64,000 nucleotides of DNA. Origin: Vibrio gangliei (lineage in GTDB: Bacteria; Pseudomonadota; Gammaproteobacteria; Enterobacterales; Vibrionaceae). How positions within the stretch are numbered: position 1 is the stretch's first letter; each line of letters opens with the position of its first letter. The DNA is taken from positions 1,984,001-2,048,000 of the forward strand of contig NZ_AP021869.1 in assembly GCF_026001925.1 (NCBI RefSeq), read 5' to 3'. Made by a program: the position numbers and the translations under genes. This document shows, in pieces, positions 10,135 to 21,499 of this stretch. Under the pieces are notes generated by a model. That model made no database searches and was not told the origin of the DNA. It was given only the letters and a program-made list of their open reading frames with translations.

Positions 10135-11187
10135 ATGAAAAAAACTCTATTAGCTTTAGCAGTGGCCGCTGCTTCAGTATCAACTGCCGCTTCTGCAGCA
10201 ACCATCTACAAAGATGACACTTCTACTTTAAACATGGGTGGCCGTGTTGAAGTTCGTGCTAACTTCTCTGATGCGAACAAGACTGATGCAGATGACAACA
10301 TGTACAAAGATGCATCTCGTGTTCGTTTAAACATTGGCGGTGAGCAAAAGCTTAACGATGATATTTCTTTCATCGGTTTCACAGAATTTGAAGTTACAGA
10401 AAGTGATAAACCAGAAACAGATGATGCGGCATTTAATACTCGTTACCTATACGCGGGTGTATCTTCTCAAACTTACGGTGCTCTAACTTACGGCCACCAA
10501 GATAACGCATTCACTTACCTAACCAACTTCACCGATATGGCAGAAGTGTTCTCTGGTTACATCAACGAATACAACGTTGCAACGTCTGACCGTGCTAACA
10601 ACGTTCTACGTTACGCATTCAACACGGATAAGCTAACTATCCAAGCAAGTGTTCAAGGTGACTCTGACTCAGACGGTACTGCTGTAACTCAAAATGCTGA
10701 TGGCTTTGGTGTTATCGCAGCTTACAAAATCACAGACGCTATCGAGCTTGGTCTAGGTTACGCACAAACTGATGCTAATGCTGCTGGTTCAGATGCTGCT
10801 ATCGCAGGTGGTACAGGAGACAACAACACTTACACAGCAGCCGTTCGTTACTCTAAAGATGGTATCTTATTAGCAGCAACATACCTAGGCGGTACAATCT
10901 CTACAGCTGACGGTTCTGCATTCGAATCTGATTTCAATGGTGCTGATGCTTACGCGGGTTACACTTTCGGTGATAACAACGTAAACATGACTTATAACTA
11001 CTACAATGCAGATGAAGATACGTTTAATGCTCTAAATGTTAATAACATCAACCTTGAATACGCTCGTTACTTCGGTAATGCAACAGTGTACGGTGCATAC
11101 CAATTTAACCTACTATCTGACGGCGATGCTGCTACAGATAACCAAACTGAAGACCAATTCCAAGTTGGTTTCCGTTACGCATTCTAA
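10135..11187 (+). CDS. ompU: OmpU-family general outer-membrane porin
   Basis: 350 residues from the ATG at 10135, which opens a classic signal peptide (MKKTLLALAVAAASVSTAASA, cleavage before ATIYKDD). The mature protein is a predicted 16-strand beta barrel of the Gram-negative porin type. Aromatic-flanked strands alternate with acidic loops, YLYAGVSSQTYGALTYGHQDN is followed by the constriction loop (NFTDMAEVFSG), and it ends in FRYAF with the terminal Phe needed for BAM recognition. The tail YQFNLL...EDQFQVGFRYAF resembles V. cholerae OmpU, and greA-porin-dacB is the ompU context. Identity as OmpU rests on family resemblance plus synteny; another OmpU-like paralogue is possible. The surface loops are Asp/Ala-rich. 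Confidence 0.8.
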   Translation: MKKTLLALAVAAASVSTAASAATIYKDDTSTLNMGGRVEVRANFSDANKTDADDNMYKDASRVRLNIGGEQKLNDDISFIGFTEFEVTESDKPETDDAAFNTRYLYAGVSSQTYGALTYGHQDNAFTYLTNFTDMAEVFSGYINEYNVATSDRANNVLRYAFNTDKLTIQASVQGDSDSDGTAVTQNADGFGVIAAYKITDAIELGLGYAQTDANAAGSDAAIAGGTGDNNTYTAAVRYSKDGILLAATYLGGTISTADGSAFESDFNGADAYAGYTFGDNNVNMTYNYYNADEDTFNALNVNNINLEYARYFGNATVYGAYQFNLLSDGDAATDNQTEDQFQVGFRYAF

Positions 11188-11220
11188 TTTAATGCCTCTT
11201 AGAGGTTAAATAAGAATCTT

Positions 11221-11252
11221 CAAACGCCTACTTATTTTAGTAGGCGTTTTTG
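11221..11252 (+). terminator. Terminator of the porin gene
   Basis: AAACGCCTAC-(8 bases)-GTAGGCGTTT, a perfect 10-bp stem followed by TTGTTT, 34 bases after the porin stop. Confidence 0.92.
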
Positions 11253-11296
11253 TTTATACTGAGCGCTCACACTCCTTCCTATTTCATGGATGATTC

Positions 11297-12703
11297 ATGC
11301 GCTTATTGACTGTTTTTATTATCTTTTTTTCTTCATTAATTTCTGTTACCGTTCAAGCTGCACTAGAAAAACCACACTTTCCTAGCAGTGATATTTTGCC
11401 TGCGGGAACCCGCGTTGGTTTAATGGCTAAATCCCCCAGCTCAACCCTTCTATATCAAAATAACGATCAATTGTTCCCCCCCGCCAGCACCTTGAAATTA
11501 TTCACCGCACTGGCAGCAAAAATAGAACTGGGTGACGATTATCGCTATATCACGACATTGGAACAAAAAGGCCAAGATATCATGCTACGCTTTAGTGGCG
11601 ATCCTAGCCTAACCAGCACTGATATAGCTCAGCTGTTAAAAAATGCCAAGATTAGCCAAATCAAAGGCAACTTAATTATTGATAACAGTGCTTATACTGG
11701 TTATGAAAAAGGCGTGGGTTGGCCTTGGGATATTCTTGGGGTGTGTTACAGTACGCCGTCTAGCGCCATTACCATTGATGGCAACTGCGTAATGGGCTCG
11801 ATTTACACCAATGCGGATGGAAGTACTCGCGCTTTCGTTCCCGATTTCCAACCCATCGATTTAACTACCTCGGCTGTCAGCGTATCTCGCAAGCAGCAGA
11901 AAGAGCAATATTGTGATTTAGAGTTAAGTACTAGCCCTAGCAATCAATATCATCTATCTGGCTGTTTAGTGAAACGCGAGCAACCACTTCCACTCAACTT
12001 TGCCGTGCAGAATGCTTTCCTATATGCCTCATCGAAACTAGAACATCTATTGAAAGATCAAAATATTAGACTAGCAGGGACGATAAAACTTTCTCAAAAC
12101 GGGCTAACTAATACTAAAGTTTTAGCAAAGCATCAATCTGAGCCTTTGCCTGTTTTACTTGATCACATGCTAAAAGATTCTGACAATTCTTATGCAAACA
12201 ACCTAACCAAAACCATTGGTGCACACTACTTTAAACAAGCGGGCTCATTTGCTAATGGCACTCAAGCAATCAAAGCGATCTTAAAAAAGAACGCAAAAGT
12301 CGATTTATCCAATGCGATTTTAGAGGATGGCTCCGGTCTTTCGCGTAACAACCGGGTTTCACCCAATCAAATTTATGACTTACTTAAATTCATCAAAGCC
12401 AACGATCATAAACTGGATTTCATTCGCTTGATGCCGACATCGGGTATTGATGGCACGTTAGAATATCGCTCCAGTATGCGTAAGCCACCAGTGCAAGGCC
12501 AGATCGTTGCCAAAAGTGGCTCTTTATTTGCCACACATAACATGGCTGGATTTGTTCTTAATGAAAAAGGCGTGCCCACCACAATGTTTGTTCAGTTGGT
12601 CACGGATTATTTCCCGGGCAAGAACACAAGCAACATTCCACCTATTACGCAATTTGAACAGGCGTTTTATCAGAATTTGATTAAGGCGACGGTGGAGAAA
12701 TAA
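11297..12703 (+). CDS. dacB: D-alanyl-D-alanine carboxypeptidase/endopeptidase (PBP4, DacB)
   Basis: 468 residues with an N-terminal signal peptide (about 1-21, ending VTVQA). It is a class C low-molecular-mass penicillin-binding protein acting in the periplasm on peptidoglycan pentapeptides and cross-links. The three active-site motifs are present: SxxK as STLK at 64-67, SxN as SDN in MLKDSDNSYANN, and KSG (the KTG position) in IVAKSGSLFATHN. The large inserted domain between motifs 1 and 2 is typical of the S13 family. It lies downstream of the porin; no dedicated terminator was seen, and repeat sequence starts within a few bases of its stop. Confidence 0.96.
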   Translation: MRLLTVFIIFFSSLISVTVQAALEKPHFPSSDILPAGTRVGLMAKSPSSTLLYQNNDQLFPPASTLKLFTALAAKIELGDDYRYITTLEQKGQDIMLRFSGDPSLTSTDIAQLLKNAKISQIKGNLIIDNSAYTGYEKGVGWPWDILGVCYSTPSSAITIDGNCVMGSIYTNADGSTRAFVPDFQPIDLTTSAVSVSRKQQKEQYCDLELSTSPSNQYHLSGCLVKREQPLPLNFAVQNAFLYASSKLEHLLKDQNIRLAGTIKLSQNGLTNTKVLAKHQSEPLPVLLDHMLKDSDNSYANNLTKTIGAHYFKQAGSFANGTQAIKAILKKNAKVDLSNAILEDGSGLSRNNRVSPNQIYDLLKFIKANDHKLDFIRLMPTSGIDGTLEYRSSMRKPPVQGQIVAKSGSLFATHNMAGFVLNEKGVPTTMFVQLVTDYFPGKNTSNIPPITQFEQAFYQNLIKATVEK

Positions 12704-12902
12704 CGGTACTCGTATCTAGGGCGCTTCGCTGCTTGTCACTCGGAAAAACAAGAGCGGTAAAAGCGGAGTCGGGATGCGGGGACGCTGCGCTCGGGAGCCG
12801 AAAAGCAAAGGATATGCTTTTGTATCGAATAGGTTTCGGTGCTCGTGTCTAGGGCGCTTCGCTGCTCGTTACTCGGAAAAGCAAGAGCGATAAAGCAGAG
12901 CC
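12704..12902 (+). repeat. Dispersed repeat, copies B and C in direct orientation
   Basis: Two copies of the long version in tandem. Copy B (12705-12805) has a one-mismatch core at 12721-12736, followed by an extended GGAAAAACAAGAGCGGTAAA arm and GACGCTGCGCTCGGGAGCCG. Copy C (12834-12902) has an exact core at 12854-12869 and a nearly identical GGAAAAGCAAGAGCGATAAA arm. Copy C runs directly into the heptamer array. No coding potential. Confidence 0.75.
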
Positions 12903-12903
12903 T

Positions 12904-12945
12904 TGTTGCGTGTTGCGTGTTGCGTGTTGCGTGTTGCGTGTTGCG
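12904..12945 (+). repeat. Tandem heptamer array (TGTTGCG)6
   Basis: Six perfect 7-base units. Seven is not a multiple of three, so the array reads through all frames as a 21-base periodic peptide, which creates spurious open frames on both strands. Attached directly to the end of dispersed repeat copy C. Confidence 0.95.
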
Positions 12946-13013
12946 TGAGTATTTTAAAATCAATGTAGTCGATATCAATGACCTTAATTTCATTCCTCGA
13001 CACTTCCATTTTT

Positions 13014-13056
13014 ACCTCGAGTAACGAGAAGCAAAGCAGCCGAATCTCGAGAAACG
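13014..13056 (-). repeat. Dispersed repeat, diverged copy D (inverted)
   Basis: Reverse complement shows the TGCTTCTCGTTACTCGAGG-type arm with a degraded core. It lies between the heptamer array and the carB terminator, in inverted orientation to copies B and C. Confidence 0.55.
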
Positions 13057-13062
13057 TAAACA

Positions 13063-13100
13063 AACAAAAACCCACTTTAGCTTCGCAACTAAAGTGGGTT
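13063..13100 (-). terminator. Terminator of carB (possibly bidirectional)
   Basis: AACCCACTTTAG-(8 bases)-CTAAAGTGGGTT, a 12-bp perfect stem. On the minus strand it is followed by TTTTG and ends carAB; on the plus strand CATTTTT follows, so it may also end dacB. Confidence 0.92.
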
Positions 13101-13129
13101 CATTTTTATGATTTACTATCGCTTGCTTA

Positions 13130-16100
13130 TTAGGCTAACGACGCTTTTACTTGCTCGTGTAACTCTTGTACTGAAGTTACGGTATTACGGTTATCTTCAG
13201 AGTGAGCCATACAAGTTGCAAAGGCTGCGTTCATCGTCGTGGTGTAGTTTACTTTCTCTTGTAGAGCACCACGGCGTAACACTTTTGAGTCTTCAATCGC
13301 TTGACGACCCGCAGCGGTGTTAATGATGTAGGTGTATTCATTGTTCTTGATACGGTCAAGAATATGAGGACGACCTTCATGCACTTTATTCACTAAACGA
13401 GGGTTAATGCCTGCTTCACCCAAAATGACTGCGGTACCATGAGTTGCATCTAACTGATAACCTAATTTAACCAGTTGTGCTGCTAGGTCTGCGACACGCT
13501 TCTTATCTTCTTCACGAACAGACAACAATGCGCGGCCACCTTCAGGGTAAACATTGCCAATGCCTAATTCTGCTTTCGCAAAGGCTTGAGCAAATGTTTT
13601 ACCTACGCCCATCACTTCACCGGTTGAGCGCATTTCTGGGCCTAACAGTGGATCCACACCTGGGAACTTGTTAAACGGCAGAACCACTTCTTTCACAGAG
13701 TAATAAGGTGGAATGATCTCTTTAGTAAAGCCTTGCGCTTCTAGAGATTGTCCCGCCATGACGCGTGCTGCGATTTTCGCTAGTGGCGCACCCGTTGCTT
13801 TTGATACAAACGGTACGGTACGTGCTGCACGAGGGTTAACTTCGATTAGGTAGACTTGACCATCTTTTACGGCAAACTGCGTATTCATCAAGCCGCGAAC
13901 ACCAAGTTCGAAAGCGAGCTTCTCAACTTGCTCACGCATCACATCTTGGATTTCTTGACTTAATGTATAAGCTGGAAGTGAACATGCTGAGTCACCAGAG
14001 TGAACACCCGCTTGTTCGATGTGCTCCATGATGCCGCCGATAACCACTCGCTCACCGTCACAAATCGCATCGATATCGACTTCTACTGCGTCATCCAAGA
14101 ACAAGTCAAGAAGCACTGGAGACTCGTTTGATACGCTCACCGCTTCGTTGAAGTAGCGACGTAGATCTTGTTCGTCGTATACGATTTCCATCGCACGACC
14201 ACCTAGAACGTAAGACGGACGAACCACTAATGGGTAGCCAATTTCACGTGCTTTTTCTACCGCTTGCTCTAGTGTTGTTACGGTTGCGTTTTGTGGTTGT
14301 AGCAAACCTAAACGCTCAACCGCTGCTTGGAAGCGCTCACGGTCTTCAGCGCGGTCGATTGCATCTGGGCTAGTACCGATAATTGGCACACCAGCGGCTT
14401 CTAATGCACGAGCCAGTTTAAGCGGAGTTTGACCACCGTACTGTACAATCACACCTTTTGGTTTTTCGATACGAACGATTTCTAATACGTCTTCAAGCGT
14501 AACTGGCTCGAAATATAAACGGTCTGAAGTATCGTAATCGGTCGATACTGTTTCTGGGTTACAGTTGACCATGATAGTTTCGTAACCGTCTTCACGCAGT
14601 GCAAGTGATGCATGAACACAACAGTAATCGAATTCGATACCTTGACCAATACGGTTTGGACCACCGCCCAATACCATGATCTTATCTTTGTCAGAAGGAT
14701 TCGCTTCACACTCTTCATCATAAGATGAGTACATGTAAGCCGTATCCGATGAGAACTCAGCAGCACAAGTATCAACACGCTTGTAAACTGGGTGAATGTT
14801 GTATTGCTCACGAGCGCGGCGAATTTCGCTTTCCGCTACACCTAACAATTTCGCCAGACGTGCATCACCGAAACCTTTACGCTTCATCTTGCGCAATACT
14901 TCTTCGTTAAGGCCAGCGTAACCTCCCGCTTTCACTTCTTGTTCAAGTTTGACGATTTCTTCAATTTGAACCAAGAACCAGCGGTCAATGTTAGTTAGGT
15001 TAAATACGCCGTCTACAGACATACCTGCGCGGAATGCATCCGCGATGTACCAAATACGGTCACAGCCAGCGTCTTTTAATTCTTGGCGGATTTTAGTGAG
15101 TGCATCAGGTGCATCCAAATCCACCATTTCATCAAAACCGTTACGGCCAACTTCTAAGCCACGAAGCGCTTTTTGCAATGATTCTTGTTGGTTACGGCCA
15201 ATTGCCATCACCTCACCCACTGACTTCATTTGCGTGGTTAGGCGGTCATTCGCACCGGCAAATTTTTCGAAGTTAAAACGAGGAATTTTAGTCACAACGT
15301 AGTCGATAGTTGGTTCGAATGATGCTGGAGTCGCGCCGCCAGTAATGTCGTTCATCAACTCATCAAGGGTGTAACCTACTGCCAGTTTCGCTGCGATTTT
15401 CGCAATTGGGAAACCTGTTGCTTTAGAAGCCAATGCAGAAGAGCGAGATACACGTGGGTTCATTTCGATGATAACCATACGGCCATCTTTCGGGTTGATA
15501 CCAAATTGTACGTTTGAACCACCGGTTTCTACACCAATCTCACGCAATACTGCTAGAGAAGCGTTACGCATCAATTGATATTCTTTATCCGTTAGAGTTT
15601 GAGCTGGCGCAACTGTGATTGAGTCACCAGTGTGAATACCCATGGCGTCAAAGTTTTCGATAGAACATACGATGATACAGTTATCCGCTTTATCGCGTAC
15701 CACTTCCATTTCGTATTCTTTCCAACCGATCAAAGATTCATCAATCAGTAGTTCATTCGTTGGAGAAAGATCTAAGCCACGGCGACAGATTTCTTCAAAC
15801 TCTTCTTTGTTATACGCGATGCCACCACCAGTACCACCCATAGTAAATGAAGGGCGGATTATACAAGGGAAGCCAACCATATCGAGAACTTTGTAAGCTT
15901 CTTCCATCGATTTAGCGGTATCAGCACGCGGACACTCAAGGCCGATAGATTTCATTGCTTTATCGAAGCGAGAACGGTCTTCCGCTTTATCAATTGCATC
16001 GGCAGTTGCACCAATCATTTCCACGCCAAACTCAGCAAGTACGCCGTGTTTTTCTAGGTCAAGTGCACAGTTTAGAGCGGTTTGACCACCCATAGTTGGC

Positions 16101-16360
16101 AATACTGCATCTGGGCGTTCTTTAGCAATGATGTTGCGAACCACTTCCCAGTGAATTGGCTCGATGTAAGTGGCATCGGCCATTTCAGGGTCAGTCATGA
16201 TGGTTGCTGGGTTTGAGTTAACCAAAATAACTCGGAAACCTTCTTCACGAAGCGCTTTACATGCTTGAGCACCAGAGTAGTCAAACTCACAAGCCTGGCC
16301 GATAACAATTGGGCCTGCACCTAGGATCAGTACGCTTTTTATGTCAGTACGTTTTGGCAT
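13130..16360 (-). CDS. carB: Carbamoyl-phosphate synthase large subunit
   Basis: 1076 residues, full length. It makes carbamoyl phosphate from bicarbonate, ammonia and two ATP for pyrimidine and arginine synthesis. Two homologous ATP-grasp halves are visible: the N-half ([20 protein letters not shown], then [13 protein letters not shown]) and the C-half ([19 protein letters not shown], then [13 protein letters not shown]). The MGS-like allosteric domain occupies about residues 936-1076, where UMP and ornithine act in E. coli. It starts 15 bases after carA. Confidence 0.99.
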   Translation of the reverse strand: MPKRTDIKSVLILGAGPIVIGQACEFDYSGAQACKALREEGFRVILVNSNPATIMTDPEMADATYIEPIHWEVVRNIIAKERPDAVLPTMGGQTALNCALDLEKHGVLAEFGVEMIGATADAIDKAEDRSRFDKAMKSIGLECPRADTAKSMEEAYKVLDMVGFPCIIRPSFTMGGTGGGIAYNKEEFEEICRRGLDLSPTNELLIDESLIGWKEYEMEVVRDKADNCIIVCSIENFDAMGIHTGDSITVAPAQTLTDKEYQLMRNASLAVLREIGVETGGSNVQFGINPKDGRMVIIEMNPRVSRSSALASKATGFPIAKIAAKLAVGYTLDELMNDITGGATPASFEPTIDYVVTKIPRFNFEKFAGANDRLTTQMKSVGEVMAIGRNQQESLQKALRGLEVGRNGFDEMVDLDAPDALTKIRQELKDAGCDRIWYIADAFRAGMSVDGVFNLTNIDRWFLVQIEEIVKLEQEVKAGGYAGLNEEVLRKMKRKGFGDARLAKLLGVAESEIRRAREQYNIHPVYKRVDTCAAEFSSDTAYMYSSYDEECEANPSDKDKIMVLGGGPNRIGQGIEFDYCCVHASLALREDGYETIMVNCNPETVSTDYDTSDRLYFEPVTLEDVLEIVRIEKPKGVIVQYGGQTPLKLARALEAAGVPIIGTSPDAIDRAEDRERFQAAVERLGLLQPQNATVTTLEQAVEKAREIGYPLVVRPSYVLGGRAMEIVYDEQDLRRYFNEAVSVSNESPVLLDLFLDDAVEVDIDAICDGERVVIGGIMEHIEQAGVHSGDSACSLPAYTLSQEIQDVMREQVEKLAFELGVRGLMNTQFAVKDGQVYLIEVNPRAARTVPFVSKATGAPLAKIAARVMAGQSLEAQGFTKEIIPPYYSVKEVVLPFNKFPGVDPLLGPEMRSTGEVMGVGKTFAQAFAKAELGIGNVYPEGGRALLSVREEDKKRVADLAAQLVKLGYQLDATHGTAVILGEAGINPRLVNKVHEGRPHILDRIKNNEYTYIINTAAGRQAIEDSKVLRRGALQEKVNYTTTMNAAFATCMAHSEDNRNTVTSVQELHEQVKASLA

Positions 16361-16375
16361 TTTTACTACTCCAAG

Positions 16376-17515
16376 TTACGCTTTGTGTTGTTTGATAAGT
16401 TCGATGAAGTGGTCAAATAATGGCGCAGCATCATGTGGACCTGGGCTAGCTTCTGGGTGACCTTGGAAGCTAAATGCTGGCTTATCGGTACGGTGGATAC
16501 CTTGTAGCGAGCCATCAAATAGAGACTTATGTGTCGCACGTAGGTTGTCTGGTAATGTCGCTTCATCCGCAGCAAAGCCATGGTTTTGCGAAGTAATCAT
16601 CACCACATTGCGGTCTAAATCTTTAACTGGGTGGTTAGCACCATGGTGACCAAACTTCATTTTCACCGTTTTCGCACCTGACGCGAGAGCAAGAATTTGG
16701 TGACCTAAACAGATACCAAAAATTGGTAAGCCTTTTTCAAGGAAAGTTTGAGTTGCCTCAATCGCATAAGTACATGGCTCTGGGTCACCTGGGCCATTGG
16801 ATAGGAAAACACCATCCGGATTAAGCGCCAGTACTTCTTCAGCAGAGGTTTCAGCAGGCACAACCGTTAAACGACAGCCACGGTCAACCAACATACGCAG
16901 GATGTTACGTTTTGCACCGAAGTCGTAAGCGACAACGTGGTATGGCAACTCAGAATCCGCTTTCACTTCAGGAAGGCCACCAGTTAACGTCCAAGAACCT
17001 TGTTTCCAAGCGTAAGACTCTTTCGTCGATACAACTTTGGCAAGATCCATACCTTTTAGACCTGGAAATTCTTTCGCCTTAGTAAGCGCTAGTACTTCAT
17101 CTAAATTGCTGCCCGCGACGATACAACCGTTTTGCGCACCTTTTTCACGCAAGATACGTGTTAATTTGCGAGTATCGATATCAGCGATGCCAACAATATT
17201 TTGAGACTTTAAGTATTCAGAAAGGGTTTGTTCACTGCGGAAGTTTGAAGCAATAAGAGGAAGATCACGGATAACTAAGCCTTGAGCGTGGATTGAAGAG
17301 GACTCTTCATCTTCTGAGTTAGTACCGGTATTGCCAATGTGGGGATAAGTTAGAGTAACGATTTGCTGTGAATAAGAAGGATCAGTGAGGATTTCTTGAT
17401 ACCCCGTCATCGAGGTATTAAAAACAACTTCTCCAACGGCGGACCCATCAGCTCCAATGGATTGACCGCGGAACACTGTCCCATCTTCTAGGACTAACAG
17501 TGCGGAATTACTCAA
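16376..17515 (-). CDS. carA: Carbamoyl-phosphate synthase small (glutaminase) subunit
   Basis: 379 residues. It hydrolyses glutamine and channels ammonia to CarB. The class I amidotransferase nucleophile Cys is in [15 protein letters not shown], and the catalytic His and Glu are in [14 protein letters not shown]. The start is a TTG at 17515, five bases after a strong GGAGG site; no in-frame ATG lies near. E. coli carA also starts with UUG, so a weak start may be a conserved control. Upstream lie a consensus promoter and a possible ArgR site. Confidence 0.97.
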   Translation of the reverse strand: MSNSALLVLEDGTVFRGQSIGADGSAVGEVVFNTSMTGYQEILTDPSYSQQIVTLTYPHIGNTGTNSEDEESSSIHAQGLVIRDLPLIASNFRSEQTLSEYLKSQNIVGIADIDTRKLTRILREKGAQNGCIVAGSNLDEVLALTKAKEFPGLKGMDLAKVVSTKESYAWKQGSWTLTGGLPEVKADSELPYHVVAYDFGAKRNILRMLVDRGCRLTVVPAETSAEEVLALNPDGVFLSNGPGDPEPCTYAIEATQTFLEKGLPIFGICLGHQILALASGAKTVKMKFGHHGANHPVKDLDRNVVMITSQNHGFAADEATLPDNLRATHKSLFDGSLQGIHRTDKPAFSFQGHPEASPGPHDAAPLFDHFIELIKQHKA

Positions 17516-17525
17516 GATAACCTCC

Positions 17526-17541
17526 AGAATAAATATGCAAA
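17526..17541 (-). promoter_or_regulatory. Possible ArgR operator (ARG box) in the carA leader
   Basis: On the minus strand TTTGCATATTTATTCT resembles the ARG box pattern (TGAAT-4 A/T-ATTCA) with mismatches in the left half. It lies just before the carA ribosome binding site. carAB is ArgR-regulated in enterobacteria; binding here is inferred. Confidence 0.35.
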
Positions 17542-17611
17542 ATAAACGTATAAGCTCTCGCTCTCATCATACTAAATCGCCATAAGTATGGAATTTAGGT
17601 AAATTGGCGTT

Positions 17612-17640
17612 ATTCTAGAGATGCTAAATAATTGTGTCAA
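17612..17640 (-). promoter_or_regulatory. sigma70 promoter of carAB
   Basis: Minus strand: -35 TTGACA (17635-17640), 17-base spacer, -10 TAGAAT (17612-17617). This is a near-consensus promoter placed about 95 bases upstream of the carA TTG start, leaving a leader of about 90 bases. Confidence 0.8.
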
Positions 17641-17931
17641 TAGGCGGCAAAAAAGAAATTTAACTTTTAACCATACATAAATAAATTATCGACTGTAACC
17701 CCCGAAAACTACAATCTTCTTTTCTAATAAAGCACATTTAGATAAAGTTTACTTAACCACATCACTTTAGACAGTTTTTTGACCAGACAACAAATTAAAT
17801 AAGAGCATTTAGCCAAAAACAACAGAGATAAACCTCACTTTTAACCATCAAACCCAAAAACCAACCCCAAGAAAACAAAATAACAACTTTTAATTTTGAC
17901 GTAATCGTTTCTTTTAAAAGTTAAAAACAAC
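17641..17931. other. Gene-free AT-rich stretch upstream of the carAB promoter
   Basis: Very A/T-rich, with no open frame of note, no RNA gene recognised, and no further clear promoter. It could hold upstream activator sites for carAB (E. coli uses IHF and PepA sites far upstream) but no specific motif was identified. Confidence 0.4.
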
Positions 17932-17961
17932 AAAAAAGCCGCTCATTATATGAGCAGCTTT
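17932..17961 (-). terminator. Terminator of dapB
   Basis: 12-bp stem AAAGCTGCTCAT / ATGAGCGGCTTT with a 3-base loop. One pair is G-U on the minus strand but would be C-A on the plus strand, so the hairpin is built for minus-strand RNA. A U6 tract follows. Confidence 0.85.
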
Positions 17962-18020
17962 AGTGAACTTATCTTTTTGAATGTTTATCTAAAACAGAGA
18001 TAATGAATATTCCTGCACTT

Positions 18021-18072
18021 TAAGCATAAGCACAGTTAAGTTCTTCTAAGCATAAGCACAGTTAAGTTCTTC
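18021..18072. repeat. Tandem 26-base duplication downstream of dapB
   Basis: Two perfect adjacent copies (18021-18046 and 18047-18072) of a 26-base unit beginning TAAGCATAAGCACAG. Each unit also contains an internal AAGCATAAGCAC near-repeat. It lies 4 bases beyond the dapB stop, in the dapB 3' untranslated region before its terminator. Confidence 0.95.
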
Positions 18073-18076
18073 ATTG

Positions 18077-19064
<988 letters not shown>

Positions 19065-19068
19065 ATAA

Positions 19069-19131
19069 TGTTGCGTGTTGCGTGTTGCGTGTTGCGTGTT
19101 GCGTGTTGCGTGTTGCGTGTTGCGTGTTGCG
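19069..19131 (+). repeat. Tandem heptamer array (TGTTGCG)9
   Basis: Nine perfect 7-base units, followed by TGAAGAAAA. Same unit, phase and orientation relative to the dispersed repeat as the six-unit array at 12904-12945. Confidence 0.96.
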
Positions 19132-19218
19132 TGAAGAAAATTATTACTAGCTGAAGCAACTGACAACAAATTAAAATTATTGTTTTTTATAAATAATGCA
19201 CAACGTGGTGCTTTTTAC

Positions 19219-19350
19219 TCGCAACACGAAGCGAAGCGCTCTCGGATCTCGTATCAGGTGCATACAAAAACACAGCGATCGCTGATAACCTTTTCCTAGC
19301 AACGAGTGACGAGAAGCGAAGCGAGCCTAGCTGCGCAGCGCCCCGCTCTT
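19219..19350 (-). repeat. Dispersed repeat, copies F1 and F2 (inverted)
   Basis: Two diverged copies in inverted orientation: 19219-19252 (reverse complement AGAGCGCTTCGCTTCGTG) and 19297-19350 (GGCGCTGCGCAGC and CTCGCTTCGCTTCTCGTCACTCG). They lie between the heptamer array and the rplS terminator. Confidence 0.6.
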
Positions 19351-19358
19351 AAACACAC

Positions 19359-19385
19359 AAAAAAACGGGCCCCAATGGGACCCGT
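19359..19385 (-). terminator. Terminator of the rpsP-rimM-trmD-rplS operon
   Basis: Minus-strand AAAACGGGTCCC-ATT-GGGGCCCGTTTT: 12-bp stem with one U-G pair, 3-base loop and U tract. It lies about 25 bases after the rplS stop. Confidence 0.92.
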
Positions 19386-19410
19386 TTTATCTATGAGAAC
19401 GCAGCGTGCG

Positions 19411-19764
19411 TTACTTTTTAGCCAACTTCTCTTTGATACGAGCTGACTTACCAGAACGCTCACGTAGGTAGTACAATTTGGCACGACGTACTGCACCACG
19501 ACGCTTAACTTCAATGCTATCAACCATTGGAGAGTGAGTTTGGAATGCACGCTCAACGCCTTCACCGTTCGAGATTTTACGAACTGTGAATGCTGAGTGA
19601 AGACCACGGTTACGCTTAGCGATAACTACGCCTTCGAATGCCTGTAGACGCTCACGGTCGCCTTCTTTAACTTTAACCTGAACTACAACAGTGTCACCTG
19701 GTGCAAATGCAGGGATGTCTTGTTTCATTTGCTCTTCTTCAAGAGCTTTGATGATATTACTCAT
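19411..19764 (-). CDS. rplS: 50S ribosomal protein L19
   Basis: 117 residues. Typical L19 start ([26 protein letters not shown]) and the conserved basic SH3-like core with [18 protein letters not shown] and KLYYLRER. L19 sits at the 30S/50S interface. It is the last gene of the rpsP-rimM-trmD-rplS operon, 41 bases after trmD, and is followed by a strong terminator. Confidence 0.99.
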   Translation of the reverse strand: MSNIIKALEEEQMKQDIPAFAPGDTVVVQVKVKEGDRERLQAFEGVVIAKRNRGLHSAFTVRKISNGEGVERAFQTHSPMVDSIEVKRRGAVRRAKLYYLRERSGKSARIKEKLAKK

Positions 19765-19805
19765 GTTTCTATTTCCTAGATTAAACTGATACTAAATTTA
19801 TTAGG

Positions 19806-20570
19806 CTAGTTGCTTCTATCTTTATTATCTAAAGACCGCTGTTCGGTAATGAACTGCGCCAGCAATTGTTCCTGTTCGTCAGTCAGAGCTAGGTTTTCCA
19901 GAAGCTCTGGTCTTCTAAGCCAAGTACGGCCCAGCGATTGTTTTAATCGCCAGCGACGAATGTCCTCATGGTTTCCGGAAGTAAGCACACTAGGCACTTG
20001 CTTACCGTTTAACACTTCAGGACGTGTGTAGTGTGGGCAATCTAATAAGCCATTAGCAAAAGAATCTTCTTCTGCCGACGCAAAATCTCCAAGTACGCCC
20101 GGTACAAACCGAGACACTGAATCAATTAACGTCATGGCTGGGATTTCCCCACCCGTCATTACAAAATCACCAATTGACCATTCTTCGTCAACGTATGATT
20201 GAATAATGCGCTCATCTACTCCTTCATATCGGCCACAAATCAGAATCAAGTTCTCGTTTGTTGCCAATTCTTCGACTCCTTGTTGGTCGAGTTTACGACC
20301 TTGAGGAGATAAGTAGATCACTTTCGCCTTATTCGGTGCGGCTTGTTTAGCTGTATTAATGGCATCGCTCAAAGGCTGAACCATCATTAACATGCCAGGG
20401 CCACCACCATAAGGTCTATCATCAACAGTGCGATGTTTATCATGAGTGAAATCACGAGGATTCCATGTTTCTAATGATAAAAGACCTTTTTTTACCGCTT
20501 GACCAGTCACACCATACTCAGATACGGCTCGGAACATGTCGGGAAATAGGCTAATAATGCCAATCCACAT
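19806..20570 (-). CDS. trmD: tRNA (guanine-37 N1)-methyltransferase TrmD
   Basis: 254 residues. It makes m1G37 next to the anticodon of tRNAs for Leu, Pro and Arg codons and so prevents +1 frameshifts. The SPOUT deep-knot SAM site is visible ([14 protein letters not shown], then [13 protein letters not shown]), as is the conserved RPYGGGPGM near residue 53. It lies 28 bases after rimM. Confidence 0.98.
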   Translation of the reverse strand: MWIGIISLFPDMFRAVSEYGVTGQAVKKGLLSLETWNPRDFTHDKHRTVDDRPYGGGPGMLMMVQPLSDAINTAKQAAPNKAKVIYLSPQGRKLDQQGVEELATNENLILICGRYEGVDERIIQSYVDEEWSIGDFVMTGGEIPAMTLIDSVSRFVPGVLGDFASAEEDSFANGLLDCPHYTRPEVLNGKQVPSVLTSGNHEDIRRWRLKQSLGRTWLRRPELLENLALTDEQEQLLAQFITEQRSLDNKDRSN

Positions 20571-20598
20571 TGCGTTACTCGCTTATCTGTTAGTGCGA

Positions 20599-21129
20599 TT
20601 AGAATCCAGGATCCCAGTCAACTTCGATCCGTTGAGCTTGGCGATCAACATTTTTGATCACTTGCTCTTCAAGGAACGGAATTAAACGTTCCTTTTGACC
20701 AAAAGCATCTTTTAAATTTGCTTTCACTACCAAAACATCATTTGAGCCTGTTTCCATCAAATCAGTGACTTCACCTAAGTGATATCCCTGTGTTGTGTAA
20801 ACTTGCATACCAAACAATTCACGCCAGTAGAATTCTTCTTCTGACAATGGTGGTAGTGCGACTGGATCAATCAAGATTTCCACGTTAGCGAATAATTGCG
20901 CTTCTTCACGGACATCAACGCCTTCAAGCTTACAAACATAACCATTGTTATGGCGTTTCCAGCTCTCAACTTTAAATTCAACCAGCTTACCCTTTTGTTT
21001 AATAAACCAAGGGGCATATTCAAAAATACTTTCAGCATTATCGGTATAGGAAAAAACTTTAAGCCAACCACGAATGCCGTAAGAAGAACCTAGCTTACCT
21101 ACTACAATTTTTTCGTTTTGTTCACTCAT
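20599..21129 (-). CDS. rimM: 16S rRNA processing protein RimM
   Basis: 176 residues. It binds S19 and helps mature the 30S head. The N-terminal RimM domain ([22 protein letters not shown]) is followed by a PRC-barrel-like C-terminal domain starting at [13 protein letters not shown] and ending [10 protein letters not shown]...VDWDPGF. It lies 42 bases after rpsP. Confidence 0.97.
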   Translation of the reverse strand: MSEQNEKIVVGKLGSSYGIRGWLKVFSYTDNAESIFEYAPWFIKQKGKLVEFKVESWKRHNNGYVCKLEGVDVREEAQLFANVEILIDPVALPPLSEEEFYWRELFGMQVYTTQGYHLGEVTDLMETGSNDVLVVKANLKDAFGQKERLIPFLEEQVIKNVDRQAQRIEVDWDPGF

Positions 21130-21171
21130 GTTTTTAACCTTTAACCGTTACAGCGTGATAAGTGCTAATAA

Positions 21172-21420
21172 TTAAGCCGCTTTTTGAGCGTCTTTAACTA
21201 GTTTAGCAACACGGTCAGATACAGATGCGCCTTGACCAACCCAGTGGTTAACGCGATCTAGGTCTAGACGTAGACCTTCTTCTTGACCTTTAGCTGTAGG
21301 GTTAAAGAAACCTACGTTTTCAATGTAGCGGCCAGTTGCTGCACAACGGCTGTCAGCTACAACGATTTGATAAAATGGACGCTTCTTAGCGCCGTGACGT
21401 GCCAAACGAATGGTTACCAT
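21172..21420 (-). CDS. rpsP: 30S ribosomal protein S16
   Basis: 82 residues from the ATG at 21420 ([25 protein letters not shown]). The frame is open 19 codons further upstream, but AGAGGA four bases before 21420 and family length fix this start. S16 is an early 30S assembly protein. First gene of the rpsP-rimM-trmD-rplS operon. Confidence 0.97.
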   Translation of the reverse strand: MVTIRLARHGAKKRPFYQIVVADSRCAATGRYIENVGFFNPTAKGQEEGLRLDLDRVNHWVGQGASVSDRVAKLVKDAQKAA

Positions 21421-21499
21421 GTCGTCCTCTTTTGCTTTCTCAATAATTAAATTAGCCCCAAACATGGTTTTTCTCACTCACAAAACATGAGGATAAAAA

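Noticed and set aside
12736..13075. Open frames encoding tandem QHATRNT peptides
   Set aside because: Produced by the 7-base array read in shifting frames; no ribosome binding site or conserved protein. The same holds for 18977-19159.
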